Source: Myxococcus hansupus
GTDB lineage: Bacteria > Myxococcota > Myxococcia > Myxococcales > Myxococcaceae
DNA: 64,000 nucleotides
NCBI RefSeq assembly: GCF_000280925.3
Contig: NZ_CP012109.1
Span: 7,026,501-7,090,500, forward strand
Direction of reading: 5' to 3'
Shown: one piece after another, positions 36,633-45,759 of the stretch
How the letters are laid out: the number at the start of each line of letters is the position of its first letter
Numbering within the stretch: the stretch's first letter is position 1
The notes under the pieces: generated by a model
The model's input: only the letters and a program-made list of their open reading frames with translations
Database searches by the model: none
What the model was told of the DNA's origin: nothing
Made by a program: the position numbers and the translations under genes

Positions 36633-36662
36633 TTGACAGCTCGGTACACGCATCGCTTAACC
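36633..36662 (+). promoter_or_regulatory. Sigma-70-type promoter for the Glt/Nfs-like operon
   Basis: TTGACA at 36633-36638 (perfect -35) and TTAACC at 36657-36662 are separated by 18 bp. The predicted start coincides with ATG 36668, which has no Shine-Dalgarno sequence, so a leaderless mRNA is likely. Confidence 0.5.
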
Positions 36663-36667
36663 TGTTG

Positions 36668-37066
36668 ATGATGCGACGCTTCCTCCTTTGCATGGCTGTC
36701 GCCCAGCTCCTCGGAATCGGTACGCTGATGGCTCCGACCGACGCCTGGGCGCAGAGCCGTAACCGCCCGGCGCGGACGACGAAGTCCAAGGCGCCCAAGA
36801 AGGCCTCCCCCAAGGCCCCGCCGAAAATCGAGACCAAGGGGTCGTCGGTGGTGGACCCCGTCACGGGTGACGCGTCCTCCGCCTCCGCCGCGCTGCCGCA
36901 ACGCGGCCCTGCGCGCATCGACTTCGATGACCGGCTCATCCAGGGACAGACGAACAAGTCCGGAGCCGTGTACCTCTACGACCGCAAGGAATTGAAGACG
37001 CGGTCGATGATCCGCGAGCGCGAGAGCTTCCGCTCCGAAACGCTCTCCACGGTGTACGACCCCTAA
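36668..37066 (+). CDS. Small secreted basic protein, first gene of Glt/Nfs-like operon
   Basis: The 132-residue protein has a signal peptide (LLCMAVAQLLGIGTLM, cut near AWA-QS), a Lys/Pro/Ala-rich basic stretch (about 32-60) and a C-terminal conserved-looking segment (IDFDDRLIQGQTNKSG, YLYDRKELKTRSMI). Start ATG 36668 or 36671; no Shine-Dalgarno sequence. It precedes the FHA/AgmX-PglI protein gene by 38 bp. The role is unknown; its position suggests a periplasmic accessory of the envelope machine. A DRLIQGQ...GAVYLYDRKEL-type tail is reminiscent of proteins that ride with TonB/AgmX partners, but this is not certain. Confidence 0.72.
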   Translation: MMRRFLLCMAVAQLLGIGTLMAPTDAWAQSRNRPARTTKSKAPKKASPKAPPKIETKGSSVVDPVTGDASSASAALPQRGPARIDFDDRLIQGQTNKSGAVYLYDRKELKTRSMIRERESFRSETLSTVYDP

Positions 37067-37104
37067 GGCCGCACCGCCACCCGCCCTTGAATGGAGCGTC
37101 ACCG

Positions 37105-39693
37105 TTGAGCGGTCAGCCCAGCGTCCTGCAAGTTGTCATCCTCCGCGACGGTCTCCTCGTGGGTACCGAGGTGTTCGTTCCGGGCACGTATGCGCTCGGC
37201 TCGGATCCCGCATCGGACCTGCGCCTGGATGACGCCTCCGTGGAACCGCGGCACGCGTTGCTCTACTTCCAGAACGGCCGCGCGGCCGTTCAGGACGCGA
37301 GCTCCGGCACGGGCCTCTTCGTCAATGGACACCGCGTCTCCGCCTGCGAAATCCGGCCGGTGGATGAGGTCCTCTGCGGCCCCTTCATCCTGAAGACACG
37401 CGTGCTGTCGCAGAAGCCGCAAGAGGCCAAGCCGCAGCCGCCGCCCGAGGTCGCCGCGCTGCTCGGGTCGACGCCGCCCGCCGCGCCCCCGCCGTACGCG
37501 GTCGCGCAGCCAGACCCCTTCGCGCCGCCGCCGCAACATCCCGCGGTGCAGCAGCAGACCGCACCCGCGCGGCAGCTCCGTCCGGCCACCGCCGTGCCGG
37601 CGCCCACGTCCGCCACCGTCCCGGCGGCGCGAGCCCCGCAGCCGCCCGCGCATGTGGCGACGCAAGTGGCCTACCCCACGCCCGCGGCGCATGGCGCGAG
37701 CGGCCACGCGCAGGCTGGCGTGGCGGCGCATTCGCACCCGGCTCACGCTGCCGGTGGCCACGCGCAGGCCGGCGTGGCGGCGCATGCGCACCCGGCTCAT
37801 GCTGCCGGTGGCCACGCGCAGGCCGGCGTGGCGGCGCATGCACACCCGGCTCACGCTGCCGGTGGTCATGCACAGGCCGGTGTGGCGGCGCATGCGCACC
37901 CGGCTCATGCTGCCGGTGGTCATGCACAGGCTGGCGTGGCGGCGCATGCGCACCAAGCCCACGGCGCGAGTGGTCACGCGCAGCCTTCAGTGCCGGCCGT
38001 CGCCCACGCGCAGCCCGCGGTCGCGGTGATTCCGCCCGTGGCCCACGCGCAGCAGGTCCACGCCGCGGGTGGCCACGCCGCGCATGCCCACGCGCAGCCA
38101 GCCGTCATCCCGACGCAGCCGCCCGCGACCGTTCCCGCCGGGACCATGCCCTCGGTCCGCCGTCGCACGGGGCCCGAGTCCACGCCGGTGGCCCCCGCCA
38201 GCTCGGGCATGCGGCTGGCCGACGAGCTGATGGCGGATCTCGCCCTCGACCCGCTCCCCGAGCCCACGGGGCCGCTGCTCCAGGAGGAGCGCGCCACCGC
38301 CGCGGCGCGGCCCACGCATGCGCCGCGCGTCGCCCCGGGAAAGGGCGCCGCGCAGCTCTACCTGGAGCTGTACTGGGGCGCCGTCCGCCGCGATGCGCGC
38401 CGCTTCGCGCCCGACAAGAAGAAGCCGGTGCAGGCGTCGCTGGAGCTCAAGGACGCCATGCCCCTGTGGGGCTTCACGCTGCCCGACGGCGCGCCCTTCA
38501 CGCTGGCCGAGTCCCTCAACAACGCCTACCGCGTCTTCGTGCCCCCGGGCACCGAGGTGGAGCGCAGCAACAGTGACGGCCGCTTCACCCCGGTCACCGG
38601 CGCCGCGCTGGAGTCCGATGGGAGCCGCCGCTTCATCACGCTGCGCGAGGGCACCGCCGCGCGCCTAACGCAGGGCCACATGTCGCTGGTGGCCTACGCC
38701 GCGCCCAAGCCCGCGCGCGTCTTCGTCAATCCGCTCAAGGGCCTGCCCTGGCTGACGCTGACGCTCCTGGGCCTCTTCGCCTCCGGCATGGCCGCGTTCC
38801 TCGTCCTGAAGCCGCACCGGCCCGAGCTGGCGGACTTCCAGCAGAAGAGCCTGCCGCCGGTGGCGCTGCGCCTCATCGCGCCCGAGCCGAAGAAGAAGGA
38901 AGAGGCGAAGAAGAAGCTCGAGGCCATCAAGGAGCAGGCGAAGAAGCCCACCAAGGAGAAGGTGGCGGAGAAGGCCCCGCCCAAGCCGGTGGAGAAGACG
39001 CCGCCGCCGCCGAAGCAGCCCGAGCAGGCGGTGGCCGCCGCCGCGCCGCAGAACAAGGCACTCAAGGCGCTGGCCAAGCTGTCCGCCGCGGGGCCCGCGA
39101 CGAATGACCTGCTCGCCGCCGTGGACAAGCTGGGCAGCGGTCCTGGCAGCAAGAACGTGAAGAACTCCAACTACAAGCTGTCCGGCCTCATCGGGAAGGC
39201 GCCCATCGCCAACGCGGGCCTGGGCACCTTCGGGTTGGGCGGCGGCGGCAAGGGCGGCGGCGCCACGCTGGGCTCCGAGCTGCTGCGCGGCAAGGGCGGC
39301 GGCGGCATTGGCGCGCTGGGCGCGGGCGGCGTGGGCAAGGGCAAGGTGGGCGGCACCGTCACCCGCGCTACGGCCCGCAGCATCGCCTCCACCCAGGGCA
39401 CCGTGGACCGTGAGGCGGTGGCGCGCGTCATCAACAGCCACCTCAACGAGGTGCACGGCTGCTACGAGCGCGCGCTGCTCAAGGACCCCGGGCTGGCGGG
39501 CAAGGTGGTGCTGGAGTGGACCATCGGCACGAACGGCCGCGTGGTGGCCGCCAAGACGAAGTCCTCCACGCTGCGCAATGCCTCCGTCGAGTCCTGCATC
39601 CTGTCGAACCTGAAGTCGTGGACGTTCCCCTCCCCCAAGGGTGGCGTCGTCATCATCACCTACCCGTTCCTCTTCAACTCGGTCGGCTACTGA
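37105..39693 (+). CDS. FHA-TM-AgmX/PglI C-terminal domain protein (GltG/NfsG-like)
   Basis: The 862-residue protein has an N-terminal degenerate FHA domain (about 5-95; ALGSDPASDLRL, VEPRHA) and a Pro/Ala-rich linker holding five 18-residue His-rich repeats (about 200-290). A second folded cytoplasmic part follows, then one TM helix (about 545-567, LTLTLLGLFASGMAAFLVL). The periplasmic end has a Lys/Pro stalk, Gly-rich stretches and the AgmX/PglI (TonB-like) domain with its two cysteines (HGCYERALL, SCILSNL). GltG and NfsG have this layout and link inner-membrane motors to the outer envelope. TTG 37105 follows GGAG at 8 bp. It is a paralogue candidate rather than proven gltG. Confidence 0.85.
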   Translation: MSGQPSVLQVVILRDGLLVGTEVFVPGTYALGSDPASDLRLDDASVEPRHALLYFQNGRAAVQDASSGTGLFVNGHRVSACEIRPVDEVLCGPFILKTRVLSQKPQEAKPQPPPEVAALLGSTPPAAPPPYAVAQPDPFAPPPQHPAVQQQTAPARQLRPATAVPAPTSATVPAARAPQPPAHVATQVAYPTPAAHGASGHAQAGVAAHSHPAHAAGGHAQAGVAAHAHPAHAAGGHAQAGVAAHAHPAHAAGGHAQAGVAAHAHPAHAAGGHAQAGVAAHAHQAHGASGHAQPSVPAVAHAQPAVAVIPPVAHAQQVHAAGGHAAHAHAQPAVIPTQPPATVPAGTMPSVRRRTGPESTPVAPASSGMRLADELMADLALDPLPEPTGPLLQEERATAAARPTHAPRVAPGKGAAQLYLELYWGAVRRDARRFAPDKKKPVQASLELKDAMPLWGFTLPDGAPFTLAESLNNAYRVFVPPGTEVERSNSDGRFTPVTGAALESDGSRRFITLREGTAARLTQGHMSLVAYAAPKPARVFVNPLKGLPWLTLTLLGLFASGMAAFLVLKPHRPELADFQQKSLPPVALRLIAPEPKKKEEAKKKLEAIKEQAKKPTKEKVAEKAPPKPVEKTPPPPKQPEQAVAAAAPQNKALKALAKLSAAGPATNDLLAAVDKLGSGPGSKNVKNSNYKLSGLIGKAPIANAGLGTFGLGGGGKGGGATLGSELLRGKGGGGIGALGAGGVGKGKVGGTVTRATARSIASTQGTVDREAVARVINSHLNEVHGCYERALLKDPGLAGKVVLEWTIGTNGRVVAAKTKSSTLRNASVESCILSNLKSWTFPSPKGGVVIITYPFLFNSVGY
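37702..37971 (+). repeat. 54-bp His-rich coding tandem repeat (5 units)
   Basis: Five in-frame 54-bp units starting at 37702, 37756, 37810, 37864 and 37918 encode GHAQAGVAAHAHPAHAAG with minor changes. Each has four histidines. Near-identity at DNA level indicates recent expansion. They lie in the cytoplasmic linker of the FHA-AgmX/PglI protein. Confidence 0.92.
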
Positions 39694-39744
39694 CGCGGCC
39701 CCACGCCAGCGCCTGTTCCCGTCCTCCCCCAGGAAGCCCCCACC

Positions 39745-40380
39745 GTGCGATACGCCCTGCTCATCCTCTTGCTCCTGACGCCCGGACTCGTCCGCGCGCA
39801 GGCCGAGGCGCTGGAGAATCCCGGCGCAGTCTCCGCCATCCAGGAGCGGCGGTTCCGGATGCACCACGAGCTGATGCTCGGCGTGGGCGTGCTCCCGGCC
39901 AACGCCTACTACAAGGGGCTGGTGGGCACCGTCGGGTACACGTACCACTTCAATGACACGTTCGCGTGGCAGGTGGGGCGCGGCACCTACAGCTACAACC
40001 TGCAGACGAGCCTGCGCCGTCAGTTGGAGCGCGACTTCAACACGTCGCCCAACGCCGCCGCCTTCCAGGACCAGGTCCAGTGGATGGTGGGCTCGGACCT
40101 CATCTGGAGCCCGCTCTACGGGAAGATGGCCTTCCTCAACGCCTCCGTCCTCCACGTCGAGGCCTTCCTGCTCGGCGGTGGCACGGTGGTGAAGCTCGAC
40201 CGCGACGGCGGCTTCCGGCCCGGCATCAACGTGGGCCTCGGCGTACGCCTCTTCACCGGCAAGACGCTCTCCCTGCGGCTCGACGTGACGAACAACGCCG
40301 TCTTCACGGGCCCCTCGCGCGTCATCCAGGTGCCGCAAATCCAGTTCGGAACCGCGTTCAACTTCGGCGCCACGGAATGA
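39745..40380 (+). CDS. Outer-membrane beta-barrel domain protein
   Basis: The 211-residue protein has a signal peptide (LLILLLLTPGLVRA) and a barrel of the small myxobacterial OMP type (LMLGVGVLPANAYYKGLVGTV, YTYHFNDTFAWQVG, INVGLGVRLFTGKTLSLRLDV). In the Glt and Nfs systems small barrels of this kind (GltA/GltB, NfsA/NfsB) sit in the outer membrane. GTG 39745 follows AGGAAG. It overlaps the next gene as ATGA. Assignment to a specific Glt subunit is not attempted. Confidence 0.8.
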   Translation: MRYALLILLLLTPGLVRAQAEALENPGAVSAIQERRFRMHHELMLGVGVLPANAYYKGLVGTVGYTYHFNDTFAWQVGRGTYSYNLQTSLRRQLERDFNTSPNAAAFQDQVQWMVGSDLIWSPLYGKMAFLNASVLHVEAFLLGGGTVVKLDRDGGFRPGINVGLGVRLFTGKTLSLRLDVTNNAVFTGPSRVIQVPQIQFGTAFNFGATE

Positions 40381-42002
40381 CTTCCCGCTCGCTCATCGCC
40401 GCGCTCACCAGCGCCGCGCTCCTCGTGTCTCCAGCGCCCGCCGCCGCGCAGTCCGCGGGTGGCGCGCCGTCCACCACGCCCGCGCCCGCCGGCACCGCCG
40501 CGCCCGCGCAGGGCACGCCGCCCGCCGCGGACGCCAAGGCCCCCGCCGCCAAGGACGCCCAGGCTCCGGCGGCCGCCACGGCCCAGGCCAGCAAGCCCGC
40601 GACGCCGGCGGAAGCCCCGCCCCCCGTACCGGAGAAGGTGGACCCGGCCGTGTTCGACAAGGCCCTCAAGGCCTACTTCGACGGCAAGCCTCGCGACGCC
40701 GCCGGGCCGCTCTACGCTTGGCTGCAAGCGGCGCCCAAGACGGACGAGAACTACGCCTGGGGCCAGTTCTTCCTCGCCAAGAGCCTCATCGACCTGGGGC
40801 TGACGCACGCGGGCGCCTCGTACCTGGCCCGCATCGCGCGCGAGCGCTCCAACCCCAACGCGCTGCCGCGCGCGCTGGACGCGCTCAAGTCGCTGACGGA
40901 CCGGCCGCACGATGAAGTGATGATCGACGAGCAGGTCTTCGGCGCGTTGGACCTGGGCTTCCTGCCGGAGGAGACGGGCGCGTACGCGCACTACCAGCAG
41001 GGCCTGGTGGACCTGCGCGTGGGCAACGAGCGCTGGGCCAACACGCACTTCTCCAAGCTGTCGGAGACGAGCGCCGAGGCCAGCCGCGCGAAGTTCGCGC
41101 TGCTCGTCACCCGCCTGAAGCAAATCAAGGAGCCGTCGGACGAAATCATCACCGACTTCCTCGCGCTGTCCGAGGACGAGAAGCTCACCCGCGAGGCGCG
41201 CAACGAGGCGGCGCTCGCGGTGGCGCGCCTGCGCTACGAGCGCAAGGAGTACCAGGGCGCGCTGGAGGCCTATGACCGCGTGAAGCTGCCGGAGCTGGAC
41301 CCCGGCCGCGCCAGCCTCTACCTGGAAGAGGCGTGGACGCGCTACAAGCTGGGCGAGCTGCGCGCGTCGCTGGGCATCCTCACCACGCTGGACGCGCCCT
41401 CCTTCCGCGACGAGTTCCTGCCGGACAAGTACCTGCTGCGCGCGCTCATCTACCGGGACTTGTGCCACTACCTGCCGGCCAAGCGCGCCGCCAAGGAGCT
41501 GACGCGGCGCTTCGCCGACTCGCTGGAGGCGGTGCGCAGCCGCGAGGACCTCACCCAGGATGCGCGCCTGCGCCGCGCGGCCAACGCGCACGGCACCACC
41601 CAGCGCGCCGCGCGCTTCCTGGGGACGCTGGAGCTGGAGGGCGAGCGGCTGGGCCGCTACGCCGGCAGCTTCGGCGACCGGCTCTTCTCCCATCTGACGA
41701 AGCTGTATGACTTGTCCCGCGCCGAGGCGGTCCGCGTGCACGACGCGCGGCTGGCCGAGGCCGTCCGCGAGGAAGCGGACACGCTGCTGCGCGCCGCCGA
41801 GCAGGTGCGCCTCATGGAGTACGAAGTGGGCCTGAAGCTGTATGAGCGCGTGAAGAAGGGCGCGCGGATTGTCGCGCCGGAGGACGAACAGATTCTGTCG
41901 CCCACGCAAGCGGCCTACCGCTTCGACGGCGAGTACTGGAACGACGAGCTGCGCTCCTACCGGGTCCGCATCGACAGCCGCTGCATCGAGGAGACGCCAT
42001 GA
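40377..42002 (+). CDS. Periplasmic TPR protein (GltC/NfsC-like candidate)
   Basis: The 541-residue protein has a signal peptide (LIAALTSAALLVSPAPAAA), an Ala/Pro-rich linker (about 25-80) and about ten helical TPR-like repeats (YAWGQFFLAKSLIDLGLTHAG, AYAHYQQGLVDLRVGNERWA, RASLYLEEAWTRYKLGELRAS). It starts inside the barrel gene stop (ATGA) and overlaps the next TPR gene the same way, so the set is translationally coupled. By analogy with GltC it may connect outer-membrane barrels to periplasmic TPR scaffolds. Confidence 0.78.
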   Translation: MTSRSLIAALTSAALLVSPAPAAAQSAGGAPSTTPAPAGTAAPAQGTPPAADAKAPAAKDAQAPAAATAQASKPATPAEAPPPVPEKVDPAVFDKALKAYFDGKPRDAAGPLYAWLQAAPKTDENYAWGQFFLAKSLIDLGLTHAGASYLARIARERSNPNALPRALDALKSLTDRPHDEVMIDEQVFGALDLGFLPEETGAYAHYQQGLVDLRVGNERWANTHFSKLSETSAEASRAKFALLVTRLKQIKEPSDEIITDFLALSEDEKLTREARNEAALAVARLRYERKEYQGALEAYDRVKLPELDPGRASLYLEEAWTRYKLGELRASLGILTTLDAPSFRDEFLPDKYLLRALIYRDLCHYLPAKRAAKELTRRFADSLEAVRSREDLTQDARLRRAANAHGTTQRAARFLGTLELEGERLGRYAGSFGDRLFSHLTKLYDLSRAEAVRVHDARLAEAVREEADTLLRAAEQVRLMEYEVGLKLYERVKKGARIVAPEDEQILSPTQAAYRFDGEYWNDELRSYRVRIDSRCIEETP

Positions 42003-45000
42003 CCGCCCACCTGACGGGCCTGATTGCCGCCGCCCTGCTCGCGGCCGCCCCCGGTGGGCCTGGGCGCGCGGGCCCTGGCGCCAACCCCATTGTCTCCAAG
42101 GCCAAGGAGCGCGAGGAGTTCATCGCCAAGCTCAAGCGCGACATCTTCAAGGTGGACCGCGCCATCGGCGAGACGGAGCGCCTCATCTCCAAGAGCCGCA
42201 ACGCGCCCTACCTGCCGGACCTCCAGTTCCGGCTGGCCGAGCTCTACGTGGAGAAGAGCCGCTACGTGTACTACCTCCAGGCGGAGTCGCGCCCGGAGGG
42301 TGCCAGCGGCGCCATCGTCTCGCCGGAGACGCGGCTGCTGAAGCAGAAGGCCGTGCAGATGTACTACCGGCTGCTGCGCGAGTACCCGGACTTCAAGGAC
42401 GGTGACCAGGTGACGTTCTACCTGGCGCACGAGCAGCGCGAGCTGGGCCAGTTCGATGAGATGCTCAAGACGTTGGGGGACCTGACGCGCAAGTTCCCCA
42501 GCAGCCCGCTGCGGCTGGAGGCCCAGCAGATTCTGGGCGACCACTTCTTCGACAAGGCCGACCTGGGCGAGGCGGAGAAGCACTACCAGGCCATCCTCGA
42601 GGCCCCGCCCTCGCCGGTGCACGACCTGGCCCGCTACAAGATGGGCTGGATTCGTGTGAATCAGGCCAAGCACGCGGAGGCCGTCACCTTCTTCGAGGCC
42701 GCGGCCGCCAGCGCGCCGCTGCCCGGCGTGGACGTGAAGAAGGCGCTCAACGTCAAGCGCGAGGCGCTGCTAGACCTCGTCTACAGCTACACCGAGGCGA
42801 AGCCGCCCAAGGGCGCGCTCAACTACTTCGAGAAGCTCAGCGACAGCCGCGCCACCTACGCGCTCGCGCTGGACAAGCTGGGCAACCGCTACTTCATCAA
42901 GCAGCAGTACGAGTGGGCCATCCCCGCGCTGCGCAAGCTGATGGAAATCCAGCACGACCCCGAGCTGGATTTGGAGCGCGGCCAGAAGCTCTACGACGCC
43001 ATCAAGGCCTCCAAGGGCAAGGTGCTGCCGGACCCCGAGGACCTCCGCATCCTCGTGCGCGCCGCGGTGCAGAGCAAGACGGACCCCGAGCTGCAGGAGA
43101 GCGAGCGCAAGAAGCACCTGGTGGAGCTGGAGGAGATGGCGCGCGACCTGTCCACCCTGCTCCACGTGGAGGCGCAGAAGAAGAACGACAGGGCCATCTA
43201 CGTGAACGCGGCGGAGGCCTATCAGGCGTACCTGGGCCTCTTCCGCCCCGAGCAGCACGTGCGCACGATGATGAAGAACCGCGCGGACGCGCTGTTCTCC
43301 GCCAACGAGTACCCCGAGGCCGCGCGCCAGTTCGAGGAGCTGGCCCGCTACCACGTGAAGGCCAAGGACGCGAAGGGCGAGGAGGAAGCGCTCAACGCCG
43401 CGCTGCTGGCGCACTTCTCCACGCTCAAGCCCGAGGAGGCGCAGAAGCGCAACGCCTTCGAGGTGGCGGACGCGCGTCAGGCCATGAAGCTCCTGGGCGC
43501 CGACTTCGTGTCGCGCTACCCCCGAAGCGAGAACGCCCTGGTGGTGAAGTTCAACATCGCCCGCGCCTACTACGAGGACGGCGAGTACCCGAAGGCGTCC
43601 GAGCTCTTCACCGCGTTCGCGCTGAGCCACCCGCAGCACAAGGACGCCCCCGTCGCGGGCAACCTCGCGCTGGACAGCCTGCGGCAGCTCAACGACTTCA
43701 AGGGCCTGGATGAAACGGGCAAGAAGCTGCTCGGCGCGCCGCTGCCCGCCAGCTTCCGCGCGGACGTGCAGAAGATTCTCACGCAGAGCCGCGCCGAGGC
43801 GCTGGACGAGCTGGCGCTCCAGAGCGCGCAGGAGACGGGCGACGTCATCCAGGGCCTGGTGAAGGTCGCGGACGAGAACAAGAACTCCGACATCGGCGAG
43901 AAGGCGCTCTACGGCGCGTTCACCGCGGCGCGCGAGAAGCGCGACATGCAGGCCGAGCGAGAGCTGGGCACCAAGCTGGTGCAGGACTACCCGAAGAGCC
44001 AGTACCTGTCCGACGTGCTGCTCACGCTGGGCCGTCACGCGGCGGAGGCCGCGGCGTTCGGCGAGGCGGCCGGCTGGTTCGAACAGGTGGGCCAGAAGCT
44101 GGGCGGCGACTTCGCCGCGGTGGACGGCTGGCTCGCGGGCGCGCGGCTGCGCCTGGCGCTGGGTGAGTACAAGGAGGCCTCGCGGGACCTGGAGGCCGCG
44201 GCCGACATGGCCGGCGCACGCAAGCCCGAGGTCCTGGTGATGCTCGCGGAGACGCGGCTGAAGCAGAAGGACTACGCCCGCGCGAAGACGGCGGCCGAGT
44301 CCGCGCTGAAGGTGGACCGCCACAGCGCCGCCGCCGCGGCCGTGCTGGCCGAGGTGCAGGCCACCACCGCGCCCACCGCGTCCGCCGACGCGCTCGTCGC
44401 CACCCTCACCACCGCGGTGCAGGGCCCCAACGGCGGCACGGAGGAGGCGGCCAAGGGCCTCTGGTACCTGGGCGAAATCCTCTACCGCGGCTACAAGGAC
44501 CTGTCCGCCGACCAGGTGGAGGAGAAGGTCGCCGCGCTCCAGAGCCTGGAGGGCATCTACACGCAGGCCGCGTCGCTGGGCTATGCGGAGTGGGCGGTGG
44601 CCTCGCTGTGGAAGCTGGCGCTCGCCTACGGCCACATCGCGGACGTGGTGGAAGGCACGGCCGTTCCCGCCGGCCTCTCCGCCGCGGAGGCCCAGCAGTT
44701 CCGGGCCGCGGTGAAGGAGCAGGTGGCCCCGCTCAAGGCCCGCTCCGAGGAGGCCTTCAAGGCCTGTCTGTCCCGCGCCGAGTCGCTGGAGGTCTTCAGC
44801 GCCGCGGTGGTGGGCTGCCGGGGCCGCACGGAGACGGCGGCGCTGCCCGTGCCGCAGCCGGGCACGCCGACGCAGCCCGCGTCACTGGAGGAGCTGCGCA
44901 AGAAGGCCGAGCGCACGCTCAACGCGGAGGCGCTGGAGGCCCTGGGTCTGGCCTATCTGGACGCGCGGCAGTACGGCATGGCGCAGCTCACGCTGGGCCG

Positions 45001-45268
45001 CGTCACCGAGCTCCAGGACACGCGGGCCTCGGCGCACTCCGCGCTGGGCCTGGCGCTGCTCAACATGGGTGACGCCATGGGCGCGCGCGAAGCCTACGGC
45101 CGCGCCATGGACTCCGACCCGACCTTCGGCAAGGCCCGCCTCAACCTCGCCGCGCTGCGCTGCCGCTTCGGTGACGTGGACGGCGCCCGCCGCGAGCTGG
45201 CCGTGTTGAAGGACGTGGCCTCGCTCAACGGCAACGACGTGGATGGCGGGTGGAAGGCATGCAAGTGA
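41999..45268 (+). CDS. Large periplasmic TPR scaffold protein (GltD/NfsD-like candidate)
   Basis: The 1089-residue protein has an N-terminal signal (LTGLIAAALLAAAPGG) and is helical repeat throughout, with many TPR motifs (PYLPDLQFRLAELYVEKSRYV, ALDKLGNRYFIKQQYEWAI, VVKFNIARAYYEDGEYPKA, AHSALGLALLNMGDAMGARE). Length and architecture resemble AgmU/GltD and NfsD, the large periplasmic scaffolds of gliding and spore-coat machines. It overlaps its neighbours on both sides (ATGA upstream; its last 10 bp overlap the next start). No catalytic motif. Confidence 0.8.
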   Translation: MTAHLTGLIAAALLAAAPGGPGRAGPGANPIVSKAKEREEFIAKLKRDIFKVDRAIGETERLISKSRNAPYLPDLQFRLAELYVEKSRYVYYLQAESRPEGASGAIVSPETRLLKQKAVQMYYRLLREYPDFKDGDQVTFYLAHEQRELGQFDEMLKTLGDLTRKFPSSPLRLEAQQILGDHFFDKADLGEAEKHYQAILEAPPSPVHDLARYKMGWIRVNQAKHAEAVTFFEAAAASAPLPGVDVKKALNVKREALLDLVYSYTEAKPPKGALNYFEKLSDSRATYALALDKLGNRYFIKQQYEWAIPALRKLMEIQHDPELDLERGQKLYDAIKASKGKVLPDPEDLRILVRAAVQSKTDPELQESERKKHLVELEEMARDLSTLLHVEAQKKNDRAIYVNAAEAYQAYLGLFRPEQHVRTMMKNRADALFSANEYPEAARQFEELARYHVKAKDAKGEEEALNAALLAHFSTLKPEEAQKRNAFEVADARQAMKLLGADFVSRYPRSENALVVKFNIARAYYEDGEYPKASELFTAFALSHPQHKDAPVAGNLALDSLRQLNDFKGLDETGKKLLGAPLPASFRADVQKILTQSRAEALDELALQSAQETGDVIQGLVKVADENKNSDIGEKALYGAFTAAREKRDMQAERELGTKLVQDYPKSQYLSDVLLTLGRHAAEAAAFGEAAGWFEQVGQKLGGDFAAVDGWLAGARLRLALGEYKEASRDLEAAADMAGARKPEVLVMLAETRLKQKDYARAKTAAESALKVDRHSAAAAAVLAEVQATTAPTASADALVATLTTAVQGPNGGTEEAAKGLWYLGEILYRGYKDLSADQVEEKVAALQSLEGIYTQAASLGYAEWAVASLWKLALAYGHIADVVEGTAVPAGLSAAEAQQFRAAVKEQVAPLKARSEEAFKACLSRAESLEVFSAAVVGCRGRTETAALPVPQPGTPTQPASLEELRKKAERTLNAEALEALGLAYLDARQYGMAQLTLGRVTELQDTRASAHSALGLALLNMGDAMGAREAYGRAMDSDPTFGKARLNLAALRCRFGDVDGARRELAVLKDVASLNGNDVDGGWKACK

Positions 45269-45759
45269 GGCCCGCGCGAGCAGCCTGGCTCGGCGCCGTG
45301 CTGGCCGCCGCCCTCTGCGCCTGCAGCGACGAGGGCGGCCGGCTGGAGGGCAGCGTCACGTCGCTGCTCGACCTGAACTACGACCGCGCGGAGGCACAAC
45401 TGGCCGAGGGCGAGCTCGCCGTCAGCTTCGTCACCCAGCAGGGCACGGGCACCAACATCGTGCTGAAGGTCAGCGCCCGGGTGGCGGACATGCTCCCGGA
45501 GGGCTACACCGGCTCGCTCGACGTCAATCTCGCGGAAGTCCTGGCCAGCGGCGCCCAGCGCGGCGCCGTGGGCCGCAACGTGCTGGACGAGCCGGCGCGA
45601 ACCTTTCCGGAGCTCCGGCTGGGCGGGCTGAAGGTGAAGGCCCTGCCCAGCCAGCAGGGGCAACGCATCTCCGGCGAGTTCCACGTCACGTTCGTCAACG
45701 GCACCCACACCTATTCCGGGCGCACCATCTTCGGAAGCTTCGAGGCGACGGTTCCATGA
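45259..45759 (+). CDS. Lipoprotein in Glt/Nfs-like operon, paralogue of the 19276 gene
   Basis: The 166-residue protein has a lipoprotein signal (LAAALCAC, Cys about 21) and a beta-rich mature domain with LEGSVTSLLDLNYDRAEA, LAVSFVTQQGTG and EFHVTFVNGTHTYSG. ATG 45259 is inside the end of the large TPR gene; GTG 45250 is an alternative. The next gene overlaps it by 4 bp. The related lipoprotein at 19276 lies outside the operon. Confidence 0.75.
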   Translation: MQVRPARAAWLGAVLAAALCACSDEGGRLEGSVTSLLDLNYDRAEAQLAEGELAVSFVTQQGTGTNIVLKVSARVADMLPEGYTGSLDVNLAEVLASGAQRGAVGRNVLDEPARTFPELRLGGLKVKALPSQQGQRISGEFHVTFVNGTHTYSGRTIFGSFEATVP

